Position numbers and translations under genes: made by a program. The notes under the pieces were generated by a model. It saw only the letters and a list, made by a program, of their open reading frames with translations, made no database searches and was not told where the DNA came from. This document shows positions 26,887 to 35,246 of a stretch of DNA of 64,000 nt, one piece after another (the first letter of the stretch is position 1; each line of letters starts with the position of its first letter). This DNA comes from Clostridiales bacterium (GTDB lineage: Bacteria; Bacillota; Clostridia; Christensenellales; Borkfalkiaceae), in the NCBI GenBank assembly GCA_015071005.1, contig SVIG01000001.1:1-64000 (forward strand). Direction: 5' to 3'.

Positions 26887-27552
26887 TTATTCCTCGAATT
26901 TGTATCCAAGCCCGCGCAGGGTCACGATAAATTTACGGTAATCCTTCAAGTTTCCGCGCAGCATTTTGATATGGGTATCGACCGTGCGGTCGTCGCCGTA
27001 AAAGTCAAAGCCCCAAACGTCGTACAAAAGCTTTTCACGCGTGAGCGCGATGCCCTTGTTGCGGACCAAATAGAACAACAACTCATATTCTTTGGGCGTA
27101 AGCTCCGCTTTCGCGCCGTCCACGTACACGTTTCTGCCTGCCATATCGATCTCCAAGCCCTCGAACTTCAAAATCTCGTTCCCGTTCGGTTTGCTCGCGC
27201 GGCGTTTGGTGACCGCGTTGATGCGCGCCATCACTTCCTTGGGCGAGAAGGGCTTGGTCACGTAATCGTCCACGCCAAGCTCGAAAGCAAAAAGCTTATC
27301 GTATTCTTCGCTACGCGCGGAAAGCATAATCACGGGGATATCCTTCGTCTTTTTGATTTCCTTGACCGCCGAAAAGCCGTCCAAGTGCGGCATCATCACG
27401 TCCATCAAAATCAAATCGTACTCGTTTTCACGGCAAAGCTTCACCGCTTCCATTCCATCCACCGCTTCAAACGCTTCGTTCCCTTCGAATTCCACGTATT
27501 CGCGGAGTACGTCGCGGATCATTTCTTCATCATCTACTATCAAAATCTTCAT
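26887..27552 (-). CDS. OmpR/PhoB-family response regulator
   Basis: A 221-residue regulator. The receiver domain starts MKILIVDDEEMIRDVL, has phospho-acceptor Asp in LILMDVMMPHLDG, Ser/Thr switch in IMLSARSEE, and Lys in VTKPFSPKE. The C-terminal winged helix (about 125-221) has ELTPKEYELLFYLVRNKG and DDRTVDTHIKMLRGNL. The ATG at 27552 is preceded by AAGGAG. It is transcribed with the kinase from the promoter at 27690-27718. Confidence 0.94.
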   Translation of the reverse strand: MKILIVDDEEMIRDVLREYVEFEGNEAFEAVDGMEAVKLCRENEYDLILMDVMMPHLDGFSAVKEIKKTKDIPVIMLSARSEEYDKLFAFELGVDDYVTKPFSPKEVMARINAVTKRRASKPNGNEILKFEGLEIDMAGRNVYVDGAKAELTPKEYELLFYLVRNKGIALTREKLLYDVWGFDFYGDDRTVDTHIKMLRGNLKDYRKFIVTLRGLGYKFEE

Positions 27553-27689
27553 ATCTTGTAAAAACTCCTTTGTCCCACCCTTATATATACCCAATTTTTG
27601 TCAATTTTAAGGCATAACCGAGTGAAAAATCGGTGAAATTTTCCAAATATAGGTATAAACTCCGTCTTTTTCGGTTATTTCATGGCATT

Positions 27690-27718
27690 ATTATAACACG
27701 GGCGCGCGCGTTTGTCAA
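27690..27718 (-). promoter_or_regulatory. consensus sigma-A promoter of the two-component operon
   Basis: Minus strand: TTGACA (27713-27718), 17 bases, TATAAT (27690-27695), giving a leader of ~130 bases that contains a second TTGACA. Confidence 0.82.
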
Positions 27719-27775
27719 TATCCGCTTTTGGAAACGCGCCTTTGAGCCGCAATTAAAAGTCAATGGACCTGCGTC

Positions 27776-27817
27776 AAAAAAGCGCGGCTCGGAAATTTTC
27801 CGAGCCGCGCTTTTTTT
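27776..27817. terminator. strong terminator of ylmC
   Basis: A stem of about 18 bp, AAAAGCGCGGCTCGGAAA with its complement, flanked by A- and T-runs; it abuts the ylmC stop. Confidence 0.9.
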
Positions 27818-28151
27818 ATTCAAATTCCTCGTAATTCCTGCCCCCGCCGACGTTTTGCGGCGGGCACTGCGGCGGTATATTCGCACCCCCGCGCTCGTTC
27901 TTGCACGCGCTTTGCTTGCGCGGCAGACCGATGTTCACCAAAATCACGTCCTCACCAATCTTGACGATGTGTTTTAGGTCGATGAAAAGCTCGTTTTTCT
28001 TGAACGCAAACCCGCGTCCGTTCGGTACGACGATTCCCAACCACTTGTTTTCAGGATAACAAAGCGCAACGTCGCATACCTTGCCCAATTTTTTACCGTC
28101 CTGCGTGTTTACCACTTCTTTTGCGCGAAGCTCCGAAAAACTCAATTCCAT
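27816..28151 (-). CDS. ylmC: PRC-barrel protein, YlmC/YmxH family
   Basis: A 111-residue protein with a PRC-barrel core (ELRAKEVVNTQDGKKLGKVCDV ... FIDLKHIVKIGEDVILV), followed by a polar tail with Pro/Gly repeats. This family is strongly linked to sporulation gene sets in Clostridia and Bacilli, and here it follows sigG, as expected. It has no known enzymatic activity. Confidence 0.88.
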   Translation of the reverse strand: MELSFSELRAKEVVNTQDGKKLGKVCDVALCYPENKWLGIVVPNGRGFAFKKNELFIDLKHIVKIGEDVILVNIGLPRKQSACKNERGGANIPPQCPPQNVGGGRNYEEFE

Positions 28152-28223
28152 AAAAGTCCGTCCTTGCGAATATTGCTATTATATTATATGCGCAAGAAAT
28201 TTTTTGGTGACTGTTTTTCAATA

Positions 28224-28991
28224 TTACGAAATATTCAAGCGAATATTTTGCAGAGCATTCTTTTCCAATCGGGAAACCTGCGCCTGCGAAATGCCCACTT
28301 CTTCGGAAATTTCCGTTTGCGTTTTTCCTTCAAAGTACCGCAAAAATAAAATTTTCCGTTCTCTATCCCCCAAACGCCCCATCGCTTCCGAAAGCGCGAC
28401 GTGCTCCGTCCAAATTTCGTCCGTATTTTTCGAATCGGCAAGCTGATCCATCAAAAGCAGAGTATCGCCCGACTTATTATATACGGGCTCGTAAAGGGAT
28501 ACGGGATCGGAAATGGCGTCCAAAGCGTACACCACTTCCCTTTGTGCGACCTGCAATTCCTGCGCGATTTTCTCAATCGTCGCCTCTTCGTCGCGCCCCT
28601 CGATTTCCTCACGCGCTTTGAGTACCCTATACGCCATATCGCGGATACTGCGCGAAACGCGTAAGGAATTCCCATCTCGAAGATAGCGCTTGATTTCCCC
28701 AACGATCATCGGCACGGCATAGGTGGAAAATTTCACGCCCACGCTAATATCGAAGCCGTCAATCGCTTTGATAAGTCCCACGCAACCGGCTTGAAAAACG
28801 TCGTCCGCACCAAGATTTTTGATGCGAAACCGTTTCACGAGCGAAAGTACCAAGCGCATATTTCCCACGATAAATTTATCACGCGCTTGCTTATCCCCTG
28901 CTTTAAGTCGCTGCATAAGCTCTTCGCTTTCCTTTGCCGTCAGCTTGGGTAAGCCGGACGTGTCCACGCCACAAATTTCTACTTTTTGCAT
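28224..28991 (-). CDS. sigG: late forespore sigma factor SigG
   Basis: A 255-residue sigma factor. It begins MQKVEICGVDTSGLPKL, the SigG hallmark. Region 2 has DKFIVGNMRLVLSLVKRF and DVFQAGCVGLIKAID, region 3 follows, and the region 4 HTH is KTQTEISEEVGISQAQVSRLEK. The ATG at 28991 follows AAGGGGGT. It directs late forespore genes. sigE lies 126 bases upstream, which leaves room for its own sporulation promoter; I could not identify a convincing SigF site. Confidence 0.96.
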   Translation of the reverse strand: MQKVEICGVDTSGLPKLTAKESEELMQRLKAGDKQARDKFIVGNMRLVLSLVKRFRIKNLGADDVFQAGCVGLIKAIDGFDISVGVKFSTYAVPMIVGEIKRYLRDGNSLRVSRSIRDMAYRVLKAREEIEGRDEEATIEKIAQELQVAQREVVYALDAISDPVSLYEPVYNKSGDTLLLMDQLADSKNTDEIWTEHVALSEAMGRLGDRERKILFLRYFEGKTQTEISEEVGISQAQVSRLEKNALQNIRLNIS

Positions 28992-29117
28992 ACGTTTACC
29001 CCCTTCTAGACGGCGTTGAACGTTCATCAAACCGTCTATGTAATAAGGCAAAACAAGGGGGCAGGGTCGCGTTGAATGGCTACGCGATGAGTTGAGTATG
29101 CGCCAAAGAAGAAGTTT

Positions 29118-29831
29118 TTATTCCATTTTCGCGATTTCCTTTTTCAAGCGAAGAATAATTTTCTTTTCCAATCGAGATATGTAGCTTTGGGAAATACCAA
29201 GCAAATCCGCAACGTCCTTTTGCGTCATTTCTTCCCCGCTTTCTAATCCAAACCGCAAAAACATAATTTTTCGTTCACGCTCGGAAAGCTTCTTCAACGC
29301 CTCTTTGAGCTGTTCCCTCTCCGCATTCGCTTCCACGTCCCCATAAACGCTTTCCGCGGACGTGCCGAGTACGTCGGAGAGCAAAAGCTCGTTCCCTTCA
29401 AAATCGGTGTTTAGCGGTTCGTCGAAAGAAATTTCCGTTTTCAGGCGGGAAGTGCGACGAAGATACATCAAAATCTCGTTCTCGATACACCGCGAAGCAT
29501 AAGTGGCAAGCTTGATATTCTTGTCCGCGCGGAAGGAATTGATTGCCTTAATCAAGCCGATCGTGCCAATAGAAACAAGATCGTCGTTGTCCACGCCCGT
29601 GTTTTCGAATTTTCGCGCGATATAGACGACCAATCGCAAGTTGTGCTGTATAAGCGCCGTCCGCGCGCGTTCTTTTTCCCGTTCCTCATTCAGCAATAAA
29701 AGCATTTCGTTTTCCTCTTCCGCAGACAAGGGTAAGGGCAAAGCTTCCCCATTGCCGCAAACGTAATCCACGACGTCTTTATCCGAAATAATCCTTTGTA
29801 AAAAAATCCGCAAAACTTCCTTAAAACTCAT
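29118..29831 (-). CDS. sigE: early mother-cell sigma factor SigE precursor
   Basis: A 237-residue sigma-70 family protein. The N-terminal ~20 hydrophobic/basic residues are the pro-sequence removed by SpoIIGA. Region 2 has [26 protein letters not shown], and region 4 has [23 protein letters not shown]. It starts 3 bases after the spoIIGA stop. Together with sigG this is the standard clostridial order. Confidence 0.96.
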   Translation of the reverse strand: MSFKEVLRIFLQRIISDKDVVDYVCGNGEALPLPLSAEEENEMLLLLNEEREKERARTALIQHNLRLVVYIARKFENTGVDNDDLVSIGTIGLIKAINSFRADKNIKLATYASRCIENEILMYLRRTSRLKTEISFDEPLNTDFEGNELLLSDVLGTSAESVYGDVEANAEREQLKEALKKLSERERKIMFLRFGLESGEEMTQKDVADLLGISQSYISRLEKKIILRLKKEIAKME

Positions 29832-29834
29832 AGC

Positions 29835-30629
29835 TTATCCTTCAAACGTTCTTGCATTAAGAAGTATTTTATACTCTCGGCGTATCATATTCGCGCTCGA
29901 CGCAAAATATACCGTTTTTTTTATTTTTATCCGTCTATCAAAGACGTACAATTCCCCTAAATATAAAGGGATTTTCTTTACGCCCGACATTGTCCGAATT
30001 TCCATTTCATCGCGCACCTGCCCCCCTTCTTTTCCTTTTTTATTCAAAAATAAATCGTAGATAAGGTCGGGGGAAAGAAAGCAAATCGGCACGCCGTTTT
30101 TCGTCGCTTGATTGCCGCTGTCGAAAAAGCCGTCCGCACGCGCGCTTTTGCCGTTTACGTGTATTTCGCATGGGTAGATATATTGATATAACGCCTTCCG
30201 TGCGTATAATTTTCGCGTGCAGTAAATCGCGAGAAAAGAAAACGCACAAACGCACAAAAAAACAATCCAAGACGGAATTTTTCGCGCAAATGCGCCCCTT
30301 GCAAGCGCAAGTAGCGTACCGCCGAAGCCAAAGGAAAATAGAAAGAAGAAAAGACTTGTCAATAGGTATCTTCTCCAATCTTTTTTTGTCTTTATCCGTC
30401 CAAAGGCGAGCATACAAAGCAAAAAGCCGACGGCAATTTTTAATACTATCCCTAAAAAAATCGGTAGAATTACAAGTGGATATACAAGCGCAAACGCCGC
30501 CCCGACCGCCGCCGAAAAAAGGAGTTTTCCCCATCGTATTTTCTCGCGCGCCGCGTATAGAGCAAGGCTTAAAAAAATCCCGTCGTATAAAAAATTTTCC
30601 GCAAGCGCGTACTCGATATATACCGTCAT
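29835..30629 (-). CDS. spoIIGA: sporulation sigma-E processing peptidase SpoIIGA
   Basis: A 264-residue protein with five N-terminal membrane helices (about 5-140) and a C-terminal aspartic-protease-like domain with catalytic Asp in FFDSGNQ. It cleaves pro-SigE at the sporulation septum after a signal from SpoIIR. ATG at 30629 gives MTVYIEYALAENFLYD, the family start, after GAAAGGGAA. It is coupled to sigE. Confidence 0.93.
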   Translation of the reverse strand: MTVYIEYALAENFLYDGIFLSLALYAAREKIRWGKLLFSAAVGAAFALVYPLVILPIFLGIVLKIAVGFLLCMLAFGRIKTKKDWRRYLLTSLFFFLFSFGFGGTLLALARGAFARKIPSWIVFLCVCAFSFLAIYCTRKLYARKALYQYIYPCEIHVNGKSARADGFFDSGNQATKNGVPICFLSPDLIYDLFLNKKGKEGGQVRDEMEIRTMSGVKKIPLYLGELYVFDRRIKIKKTVYFASSANMIRREYKILLNARTFEG

Positions 30630-30664
30630 TTCCCTTTCATTATAAAGAGTAGCGGGCATAAAAT

Positions 30665-30695
30665 AAACGGGGGTTTTGTAAAACCCCCGTTTTTC
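30665..30695 (-). terminator. terminator after yraN
   Basis: Stem AACGGGGGTTTT / AAAACCCCCGTT with flanking A/T-runs, between yraN and spoIIGA. Confidence 0.88.
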
Positions 30696-30712
30696 TTGTC
30701 GAAATCCGTGCC

Positions 30713-31072
30713 TTAAAAGGCGTATTTGATATATTCAATTGTGCCGTCCGCATACACTTCCGCCACGTCGAAGCGCGCGTTGGGCTCTTTGCCCGTTTTC
30801 AGCCAATAGGCTTGTGCAATTTGTCGATAGCGGCGCTGTTTATCCGCGCCGACCGCTTCCGCAGGCGTTCCGTAAGCAGTCCCCGTCCGCGTCTTTACTT
30901 CCACAAAGGCAATTTCATCGCCGTCTAACACGATTAAATCCGCTTCACCGAAAGGCGTTTTGTAGTTCTTTTCAAGAATCTTACAGCCCTGCGTTTTCAG
31001 GTATTTTTCAACGAGCTGTTCGCCCTTTTTGCCTAAAACTTTTTTGTGAAGGTCCTGCGGTGAATTTTGCAT
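30713..31072 (-). CDS. yraN: UPF0102/YraN endonuclease-like protein
   Basis: A 119-residue protein of the YraN family with a restriction-endonuclease-like core: GEQLVEKYLKTQG, GEADLIVLDGDEIAFVEVKTR (the D...ExK motif) and the ending IEYIKYAF. No firm cellular role is known. It overlaps the 3' end of rnhB by 40 bases, the usual neighbour. Confidence 0.93.
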   Translation of the reverse strand: MQNSPQDLHKKVLGKKGEQLVEKYLKTQGCKILEKNYKTPFGEADLIVLDGDEIAFVEVKTRTGTAYGTPAEAVGADKQRRYRQIAQAYWLKTGKEPNARFDVAEVYADGTIEYIKYAF

Positions 31073-31659
31073 AACCCGTGCTCCTTAATCCCTTGGATAT
31101 GCGCCGCCGTGCCGTAGCCCATATTCTTTTCAAACCCGTAATGGGGATATTCTTTCGCAAACTCAACCATTAAGTTATCCCGATACACCTTCGCGATAAT
31201 GCTCGCCGCGCCGATGGAATAGGAAAGCGCGTCGCCGTGGACAACGCTATGCTGAGGCAGGGAAATATCAATCGTCATATTCCCATCCGTAAGCACAATA
31301 TCGGGCGTAATTTCGAGACCTTCAATCGCCTTTTTCATACCTAACTTCGTCGCTTCGAGAATGTTGATTCGATCGATCTCTTCTTCACTCACCTCGACCA
31401 CGGTATAGGCTAATGCCTTATTTTTGATTTCTTCGGCAAGCTGTTCGCGTTTTTTTGCGGAGAGTTTTTTGCTATCGTCCACGCCGATGACAAGACTCTC
31501 GTCATCAAGCGGCATAATTACCGCCGCGCACACGACGGGCCCAGCCAAAGGTCCGCGCCCCACTTCGTCTACGCCTGCAATAAAGCGACAACCCTTCGCT
31601 TGCAACACCTTTTCATATTGCAGTTTTTCTTCTTTGTTCCAAACCTTTTTCGCTGCCAT
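31033..31659 (-). CDS. rnhB: ribonuclease HII
   Basis: A 208-residue RNase HII. The signature GVDEVGRGPLAGPVV has the first Asp and Glu; further metal ligands lie in LTDGNMTID and SIIAKVYRDN. It cuts RNA at single ribonucleotides in DNA. It starts 2 bases beyond the rbgA stop with no SD of its own, so it is translationally coupled. Confidence 0.96.
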   Translation of the reverse strand: MAAKKVWNKEEKLQYEKVLQAKGCRFIAGVDEVGRGPLAGPVVCAAVIMPLDDESLVIGVDDSKKLSAKKREQLAEEIKNKALAYTVVEVSEEEIDRINILEATKLGMKKAIEGLEITPDIVLTDGNMTIDISLPQHSVVHGDALSYSIGAASIIAKVYRDNLMVEFAKEYPHYGFEKNMGYGTAAHIQGIKEHGLCKIHRRTFTKKF

Positions 31660-31661
31660 GA

Positions 31662-32522
31662 TTAAAATTCAAAATCGGTGTAGTCGCTCGCTTTTTCAAG
31701 CGTAATTTTGCCGATTCTGCCCTTTCTAAAATCGTCGATAATCGCTTTCGCGCCGCGCTCGTAATCAAAATCGCCGCCGCGAAGCATAAAGCCCCTACGC
31801 TTACAAACTGCCTCGTACATACCGAGTTTTTCGGAAAAATCGGTGATACCGTAGCGCTCGGTCAAGCATTCAGGATAGTTTTCCGCAAGCTCACTCAAAA
31901 GCTCGAGCGCCACGTCGTCCATATCCAAAATATCGTCGTTGATACTGCCGATATACGCCAAATGCCGCGCGTGGTATTGATTGTCAAAGGACGGGGGCAT
32001 CGTGCCAGGGGTATCGAGCAAATCAAAACCGCCGCATTTAAGCCAACGCACGTCGCGCGTGACCCCTGCCTTATCGCCCGTCTTGGCGCGTTTTTGTCCG
32101 CTCAAAAGATTGACGATCGTGCTTTTGCCCGTATTCGGAATCCCTGCGACCATAAACCGAAAAGTACGGTTTAAGCCTTTTGCGAGCGCTCTTTCGCGCT
32201 TTTCTTCGGTGATGGCGTTAAGCTTTTGCAATAAAATACGTTTCGTGGAAATATTCGTCGAATCGCATTTCACCGCGTACCTGCCCCTACCTTCAAAGAA
32301 TTTTAAGAAGGCATCTACCTTAGCATTGTCGGCAAGGTCGGCTTTATTGAGCACGTATAAAATCGGCTTTTCACCGAAAATCTTTTTTAAGTTTTTATTC
32401 ACCGTGGCAATCGGCGCGCGCGCGTCCAAAACGCAAATTACGCCGTCGCATAAATCGCGCTTGGCTTCCATATCACGCATCGCGCGGGTCATGTGCCCGG
32501 GAAACCATTGTATATTTTTCAT
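31662..32522 (-). CDS. rbgA: ribosome biogenesis GTPase RbgA/YlqF
   Basis: A 286-residue circularly permuted GTPase: G4 (LNKADL) comes first, then G1 (GIPNTGKST) and G3 (DTPG). The N-terminus QWFPGHMTRAMRDM is diagnostic. It is needed for late 50S assembly. In many Firmicutes it lies between trmD/rplS and rnhB; here the gap to trmD is filled by a hairpin repeat array. Confidence 0.95.
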   Translation of the reverse strand: MKNIQWFPGHMTRAMRDMEAKRDLCDGVICVLDARAPIATVNKNLKKIFGEKPILYVLNKADLADNAKVDAFLKFFEGRGRYAVKCDSTNISTKRILLQKLNAITEEKRERALAKGLNRTFRFMVAGIPNTGKSTIVNLLSGQKRAKTGDKAGVTRDVRWLKCGGFDLLDTPGTMPPSFDNQYHARHLAYIGSINDDILDMDDVALELLSELAENYPECLTERYGITDFSEKLGMYEAVCKRRGFMLRGGDFDYERGAKAIIDDFRKGRIGKITLEKASDYTDFEF

Positions 32523-32540
32523 GATTTTTTCCTTGTGAAT

Positions 32541-33304
32541 AACGCGTTATGCGTATATAGACCGCGTTGTGACGTCGCAAACAAAGTTTGCTTGATTTTT
32601 TGGGAGAAAGATATGTACACGGTTTGCGTGTATAGACCGCGTTGCGGTATGGCGCAAGCAGAACTTGCTTAGAGATTAGAGTTGGTATTTACACGCGGAG
32701 CGTGTATAGACCGCTGCGCGGTGTGGCGCAAGCAAAGCTTGCTTGGGGGTGGGCTGTTTTTCGCCGTTCGGCGACAACTGACGTTGAGTCTTTAAGGCGC
32801 TGCCTTAAAAATCCGCAAGAAACTCAGTTTCTTGACTTCCTATTATGGATTCTATACACGTTTTGCGTGTATAGACCGCGTTGCGGTATGGCGCAAGCGA
32901 AGCTTGCTTACAGTTTGGCTTAGTTTCGCCGTTCGGCGACAACTGACGTTGGGTCTTTAAGGCGCTGCCTTAAAAATCCGCAAGAAACTGAGTTTCTTGA
33001 CTTCCTATTATGGATTCTGTACACGTTTTGCGTGTATAGACCGCGTTGCGGTGTGGCGCAAGCAAAGCTTACTTGGGGTTGGGCTGTTTTTCGCCCTTCG
33101 GCGACAACTGACGTTGGGCCTTTAAGGCGCTGCCTTAAAAATCCGCAAGAAACTCAGTTTCTTGACTTCCTATTATGGGTTGTATACACGGTTTACGTGT
33201 ACATACCGCGTTGCGGTATGGCGCAAGCAAAGCTTGCTTAGGGTTTGGCTTTATTTGTGGGCGCTGCCCACACCCGCAAGAAACTGAGTTTCTTGACTTC
33301 CTGA
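32541..33304. repeat. tandem array of 165-bp hairpin units (family 1)
   Basis: This 764-base gap holds no gene. Three full units begin at 32690, 32855 and 33020, exactly 165 bases apart. A variant of 120 bases begins at 33185, a shortened unit of 74 at 32616 and a degenerate one at 32547. Each full unit is a string of small palindromes: ACACG-CGTGT, CCGC-GCGG, GCAAGC-GCTTGC, CGCCG-CGGCG, CAAC-GTTG, TTTAAGGC-GCCTTAAA and CAAGAAACT-AGTTTCTTG. Loops vary more than stems. The variant unit swaps three modules for GTGGGC-GCT-GCCCAC. The array ends at the trmD stop codon. Confidence 0.95.
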
Positions 33305-33305
33305 C

Positions 33306-33968
33306 TTACAGTAGGTCGGGACGGTTCTTTTTCGTGATTTCTAACGCTTTTTCCCTGCGCCATGCGTCTACCTTCGCATGGTCGCCGCTGCGAAGTACGT
33401 CCGGCACTGTTAAACCCCTGTATTCCTGCGGACGAGTGTATTGCGGATATTCCAAAAGATTCTCGGAAAAGCTCTCGTCTACAAGCGACGACGTGTTTAT
33501 AACGCCGTCTACGTACCGAGAAACACAGTCCGTCACCACCATCGCAGGCAGTTCGCCGCCTGTTAAAACGTAATCGCCGATCGAGATTTCTTCGTCGATA
33601 AATAAATCTAAAACGCGCTGATCTACCCCTTCGTAATGTCCGCAAAGCAAAATCAAATGCTCGTATTCCAAAAGCTCGAATACCTTTTGTTGCTTGAATA
33701 CTTGACCCTTAGGAGACATATAAATGCGCCGCGCTTTATGCTCGGGATCAATCGCTTCAATCGCGTTCCCGATCGGGGGCGCCATCATTACCATTCCCGC
33801 GCCGCCGCCAAACGGATAATCGTCGCACTTCAAGTGCTTATCTTCCGTATAATCGCGGATATTCACGATATTGATTTGTATTTTTCCCGTTTTTTGCGCT
33901 CTACCGATGATGCTTTCCTGCATCGCCGAGAACATCTCGGGAAATAACGTTAAAATATCAATTCTCAT
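33306..33968 (-). CDS. trmD: tRNA m1G37 methyltransferase
   Basis: A 220-residue SPOUT enzyme. Starts MRIDILTLFPEMF, with LLCGHYEGVDQRV and ISIGDYVLTGGELPAMV forming the SAM knot, and the family's Asp in the C-terminal half. It methylates N1 of G37 and prevents frameshifting. The usual partners rpsP, rimM and rplS are not adjacent. SD is a modest AGGTAA. The 120 bases upstream to ftsY contain no gene. Confidence 0.96.
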   Translation of the reverse strand: MRIDILTLFPEMFSAMQESIIGRAQKTGKIQINIVNIRDYTEDKHLKCDDYPFGGGAGMVMMAPPIGNAIEAIDPEHKARRIYMSPKGQVFKQQKVFELLEYEHLILLCGHYEGVDQRVLDLFIDEEISIGDYVLTGGELPAMVVTDCVSRYVDGVINTSSLVDESFSENLLEYPQYTRPQEYRGLTVPDVLRSGDHAKVDAWRREKALEITKKNRPDLL

Positions 33969-34088
33969 AACGATTACCTATATAACTTTTGGAAAAAATG
34001 TGTTAAGCAGACCAAGAATTTACTTGCCGCACGTGACCAAGAAGCGCGGATATGGGCGCAGTATTTCGCCGTGGATTCTTCGTTTTTT

Positions 34089-34985
34089 TTATAAAATAGC
34101 TTCTACAAAGCTCTTACTATCAAACATTTCCAAATCGTCGATCTTCTCGCCGACCCCTGCAAAAATAACGGGCAAGGAAAGTTCCTCGGCAAGCGAGAAT
34201 ACAAAGCCGCCCTTTGCCGTACCGTCGAGCTTCGTCAACACGATACCGTCCAATTCCACCGCTTCGTCAAAGACACGGGCTTGGTTGACGGCGTTTTGCC
34301 CCGTCGTCGCATCCAAGACCAAAAGCTTCAAAAAGTCCGCTTCGGGGTATTCGCGCGTGACCACGCGGTCCATCTTTCGAAGCTCGTTCATTAAGTTGTC
34401 TTTTACGTGCAAACGACCAGCCGTGTCCACGATGACCACGTCCGTATTCTTCGCTTTTGCGGATGAAACCGTGTCGAAAATAACCGCCGAAGGATCGCTC
34501 CCCTCTTCGTGCTTGACGATACGGACTTTCGCTCGATCCGCCCACACGGAAAGCTGTTCGCTCGCCGCCGCGCGGAAGGTGTCCGCCGCCGCAACGGTGA
34601 CCGTCTTACCCTGCGAAAGGAAATACTTTGCAAGCTTGCCAACCGTCGTCGTTTTGCCTACGCCGTTTACGCCAACGAGCATAATTACGCAAGGATATTC
34701 GGGCGGTTCGACTTCGCTTTCTTCCAAAATGTCCGTCAAAACGCCGCGCAAAAGCTCGGTGACGTACCCTTCGTCTTTGAGCCGTTCGTCCATCGCTTGT
34801 TTTTTCACGCGCGCAACCACTTCCTGCGCCGTCGTATAAGAAACGTCCGCGGAAATGAGAATTTCCTCTAATTCTTCGTAAAATTCGTCGCCTAATTTAT
34901 TTTTGGAAAAGAGCACGCGGAGCTTGGACGAAAGATTGTCCTTCGTCTTTTTCAAAGCCCCGAAAAGTTTTCCGAATAAACCCAT
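34089..34985 (-). CDS. ftsY: signal recognition particle receptor FtsY
   Basis: A 298-residue SRP GTPase with an N-terminal helical N domain, G1 GVNGVGKTTTVGKLA, G3 DTAGRLHVKDNLMNEL, G4 TKLDGTAKGG. It lacks the long acidic A domain, as in many Firmicutes. It docks SRP-ribosome complexes at the membrane. SD AAAGGAG lies just before the ATG; a family 2 repeat element fills the space to smc. Confidence 0.97.
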   Translation of the reverse strand: MGLFGKLFGALKKTKDNLSSKLRVLFSKNKLGDEFYEELEEILISADVSYTTAQEVVARVKKQAMDERLKDEGYVTELLRGVLTDILEESEVEPPEYPCVIMLVGVNGVGKTTTVGKLAKYFLSQGKTVTVAAADTFRAAASEQLSVWADRAKVRIVKHEEGSDPSAVIFDTVSSAKAKNTDVVIVDTAGRLHVKDNLMNELRKMDRVVTREYPEADFLKLLVLDATTGQNAVNQARVFDEAVELDGIVLTKLDGTAKGGFVFSLAEELSLPVIFAGVGEKIDDLEMFDSKSFVEAIL

Positions 34986-35002
34986 AATATTACTCCTTTA
35001 AG

Positions 35003-35227
35003 AGTGAATTATGACGGCTTTGCCGTCGTGAATTGCGTTGCTATGCAACGCGTGAATTTTCGCTTCGCGTTCGTGAATTGCATTACTACGTAATGCGTTG
35101 CGGAATATTTTATATATATTTCAATAATGAATTGCTTTCCGCGAAAACAATTCAATTCACGCGCTGTCAGGCGCAATTCACGCCGACTCCGTCGGTAATT
35201 CACGTTTTCGTTAGAAAACAATTCACT
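35003..35227. repeat. hairpin-array element, family 2, copy A
   Basis: A 225-base element filling the smc-ftsY gap, bounded by AGTGAATT and AATTCACT. Left part: stem-loops (ACGGC-GCCGT, GCGTTGC-GCAACGC, CGC-GCG, GCATTAC-GTAATGC) separated by GTGAATT. Core: an AT-rich stretch of about 30 bases, then AATTGCTTT...CGAAAACAATT. Right part: GCGCT-GGCGC, CCGAC-GTCGG and GTTTTC-GAAAAC hairpins separated by AATTCAC. Confidence 0.93.
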
Positions 35228-35246
35228 TTAATCGATATCCCGCTAC

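Noticed and set aside
28992-29117. SigF-type promoter before sigG
   Set aside because: A GCATA is present but there is no matching GG-containing -10 element at the right distance.
32642-33241. Repeat-encoded proteins in the family 1 array
   Set aside because: Open frames of 93 and 69 codons exist because 165 is a multiple of three, so the frame stays open across units. They have no SD, and the sequence is explained by palindromes; similar frames appear in other phases.
32541-33304. CRISPR array
   Set aside because: The 165-base units are contiguous and alike throughout; there are no unique spacers between short direct repeats and no cas genes nearby.
33969-34088. Repeat copy between trmD and ftsY
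   Set aside because: It contains ACGTGAC and a GC-rich hairpin-like stretch similar to the 40.7 kb repeat, but the match is too short to call.
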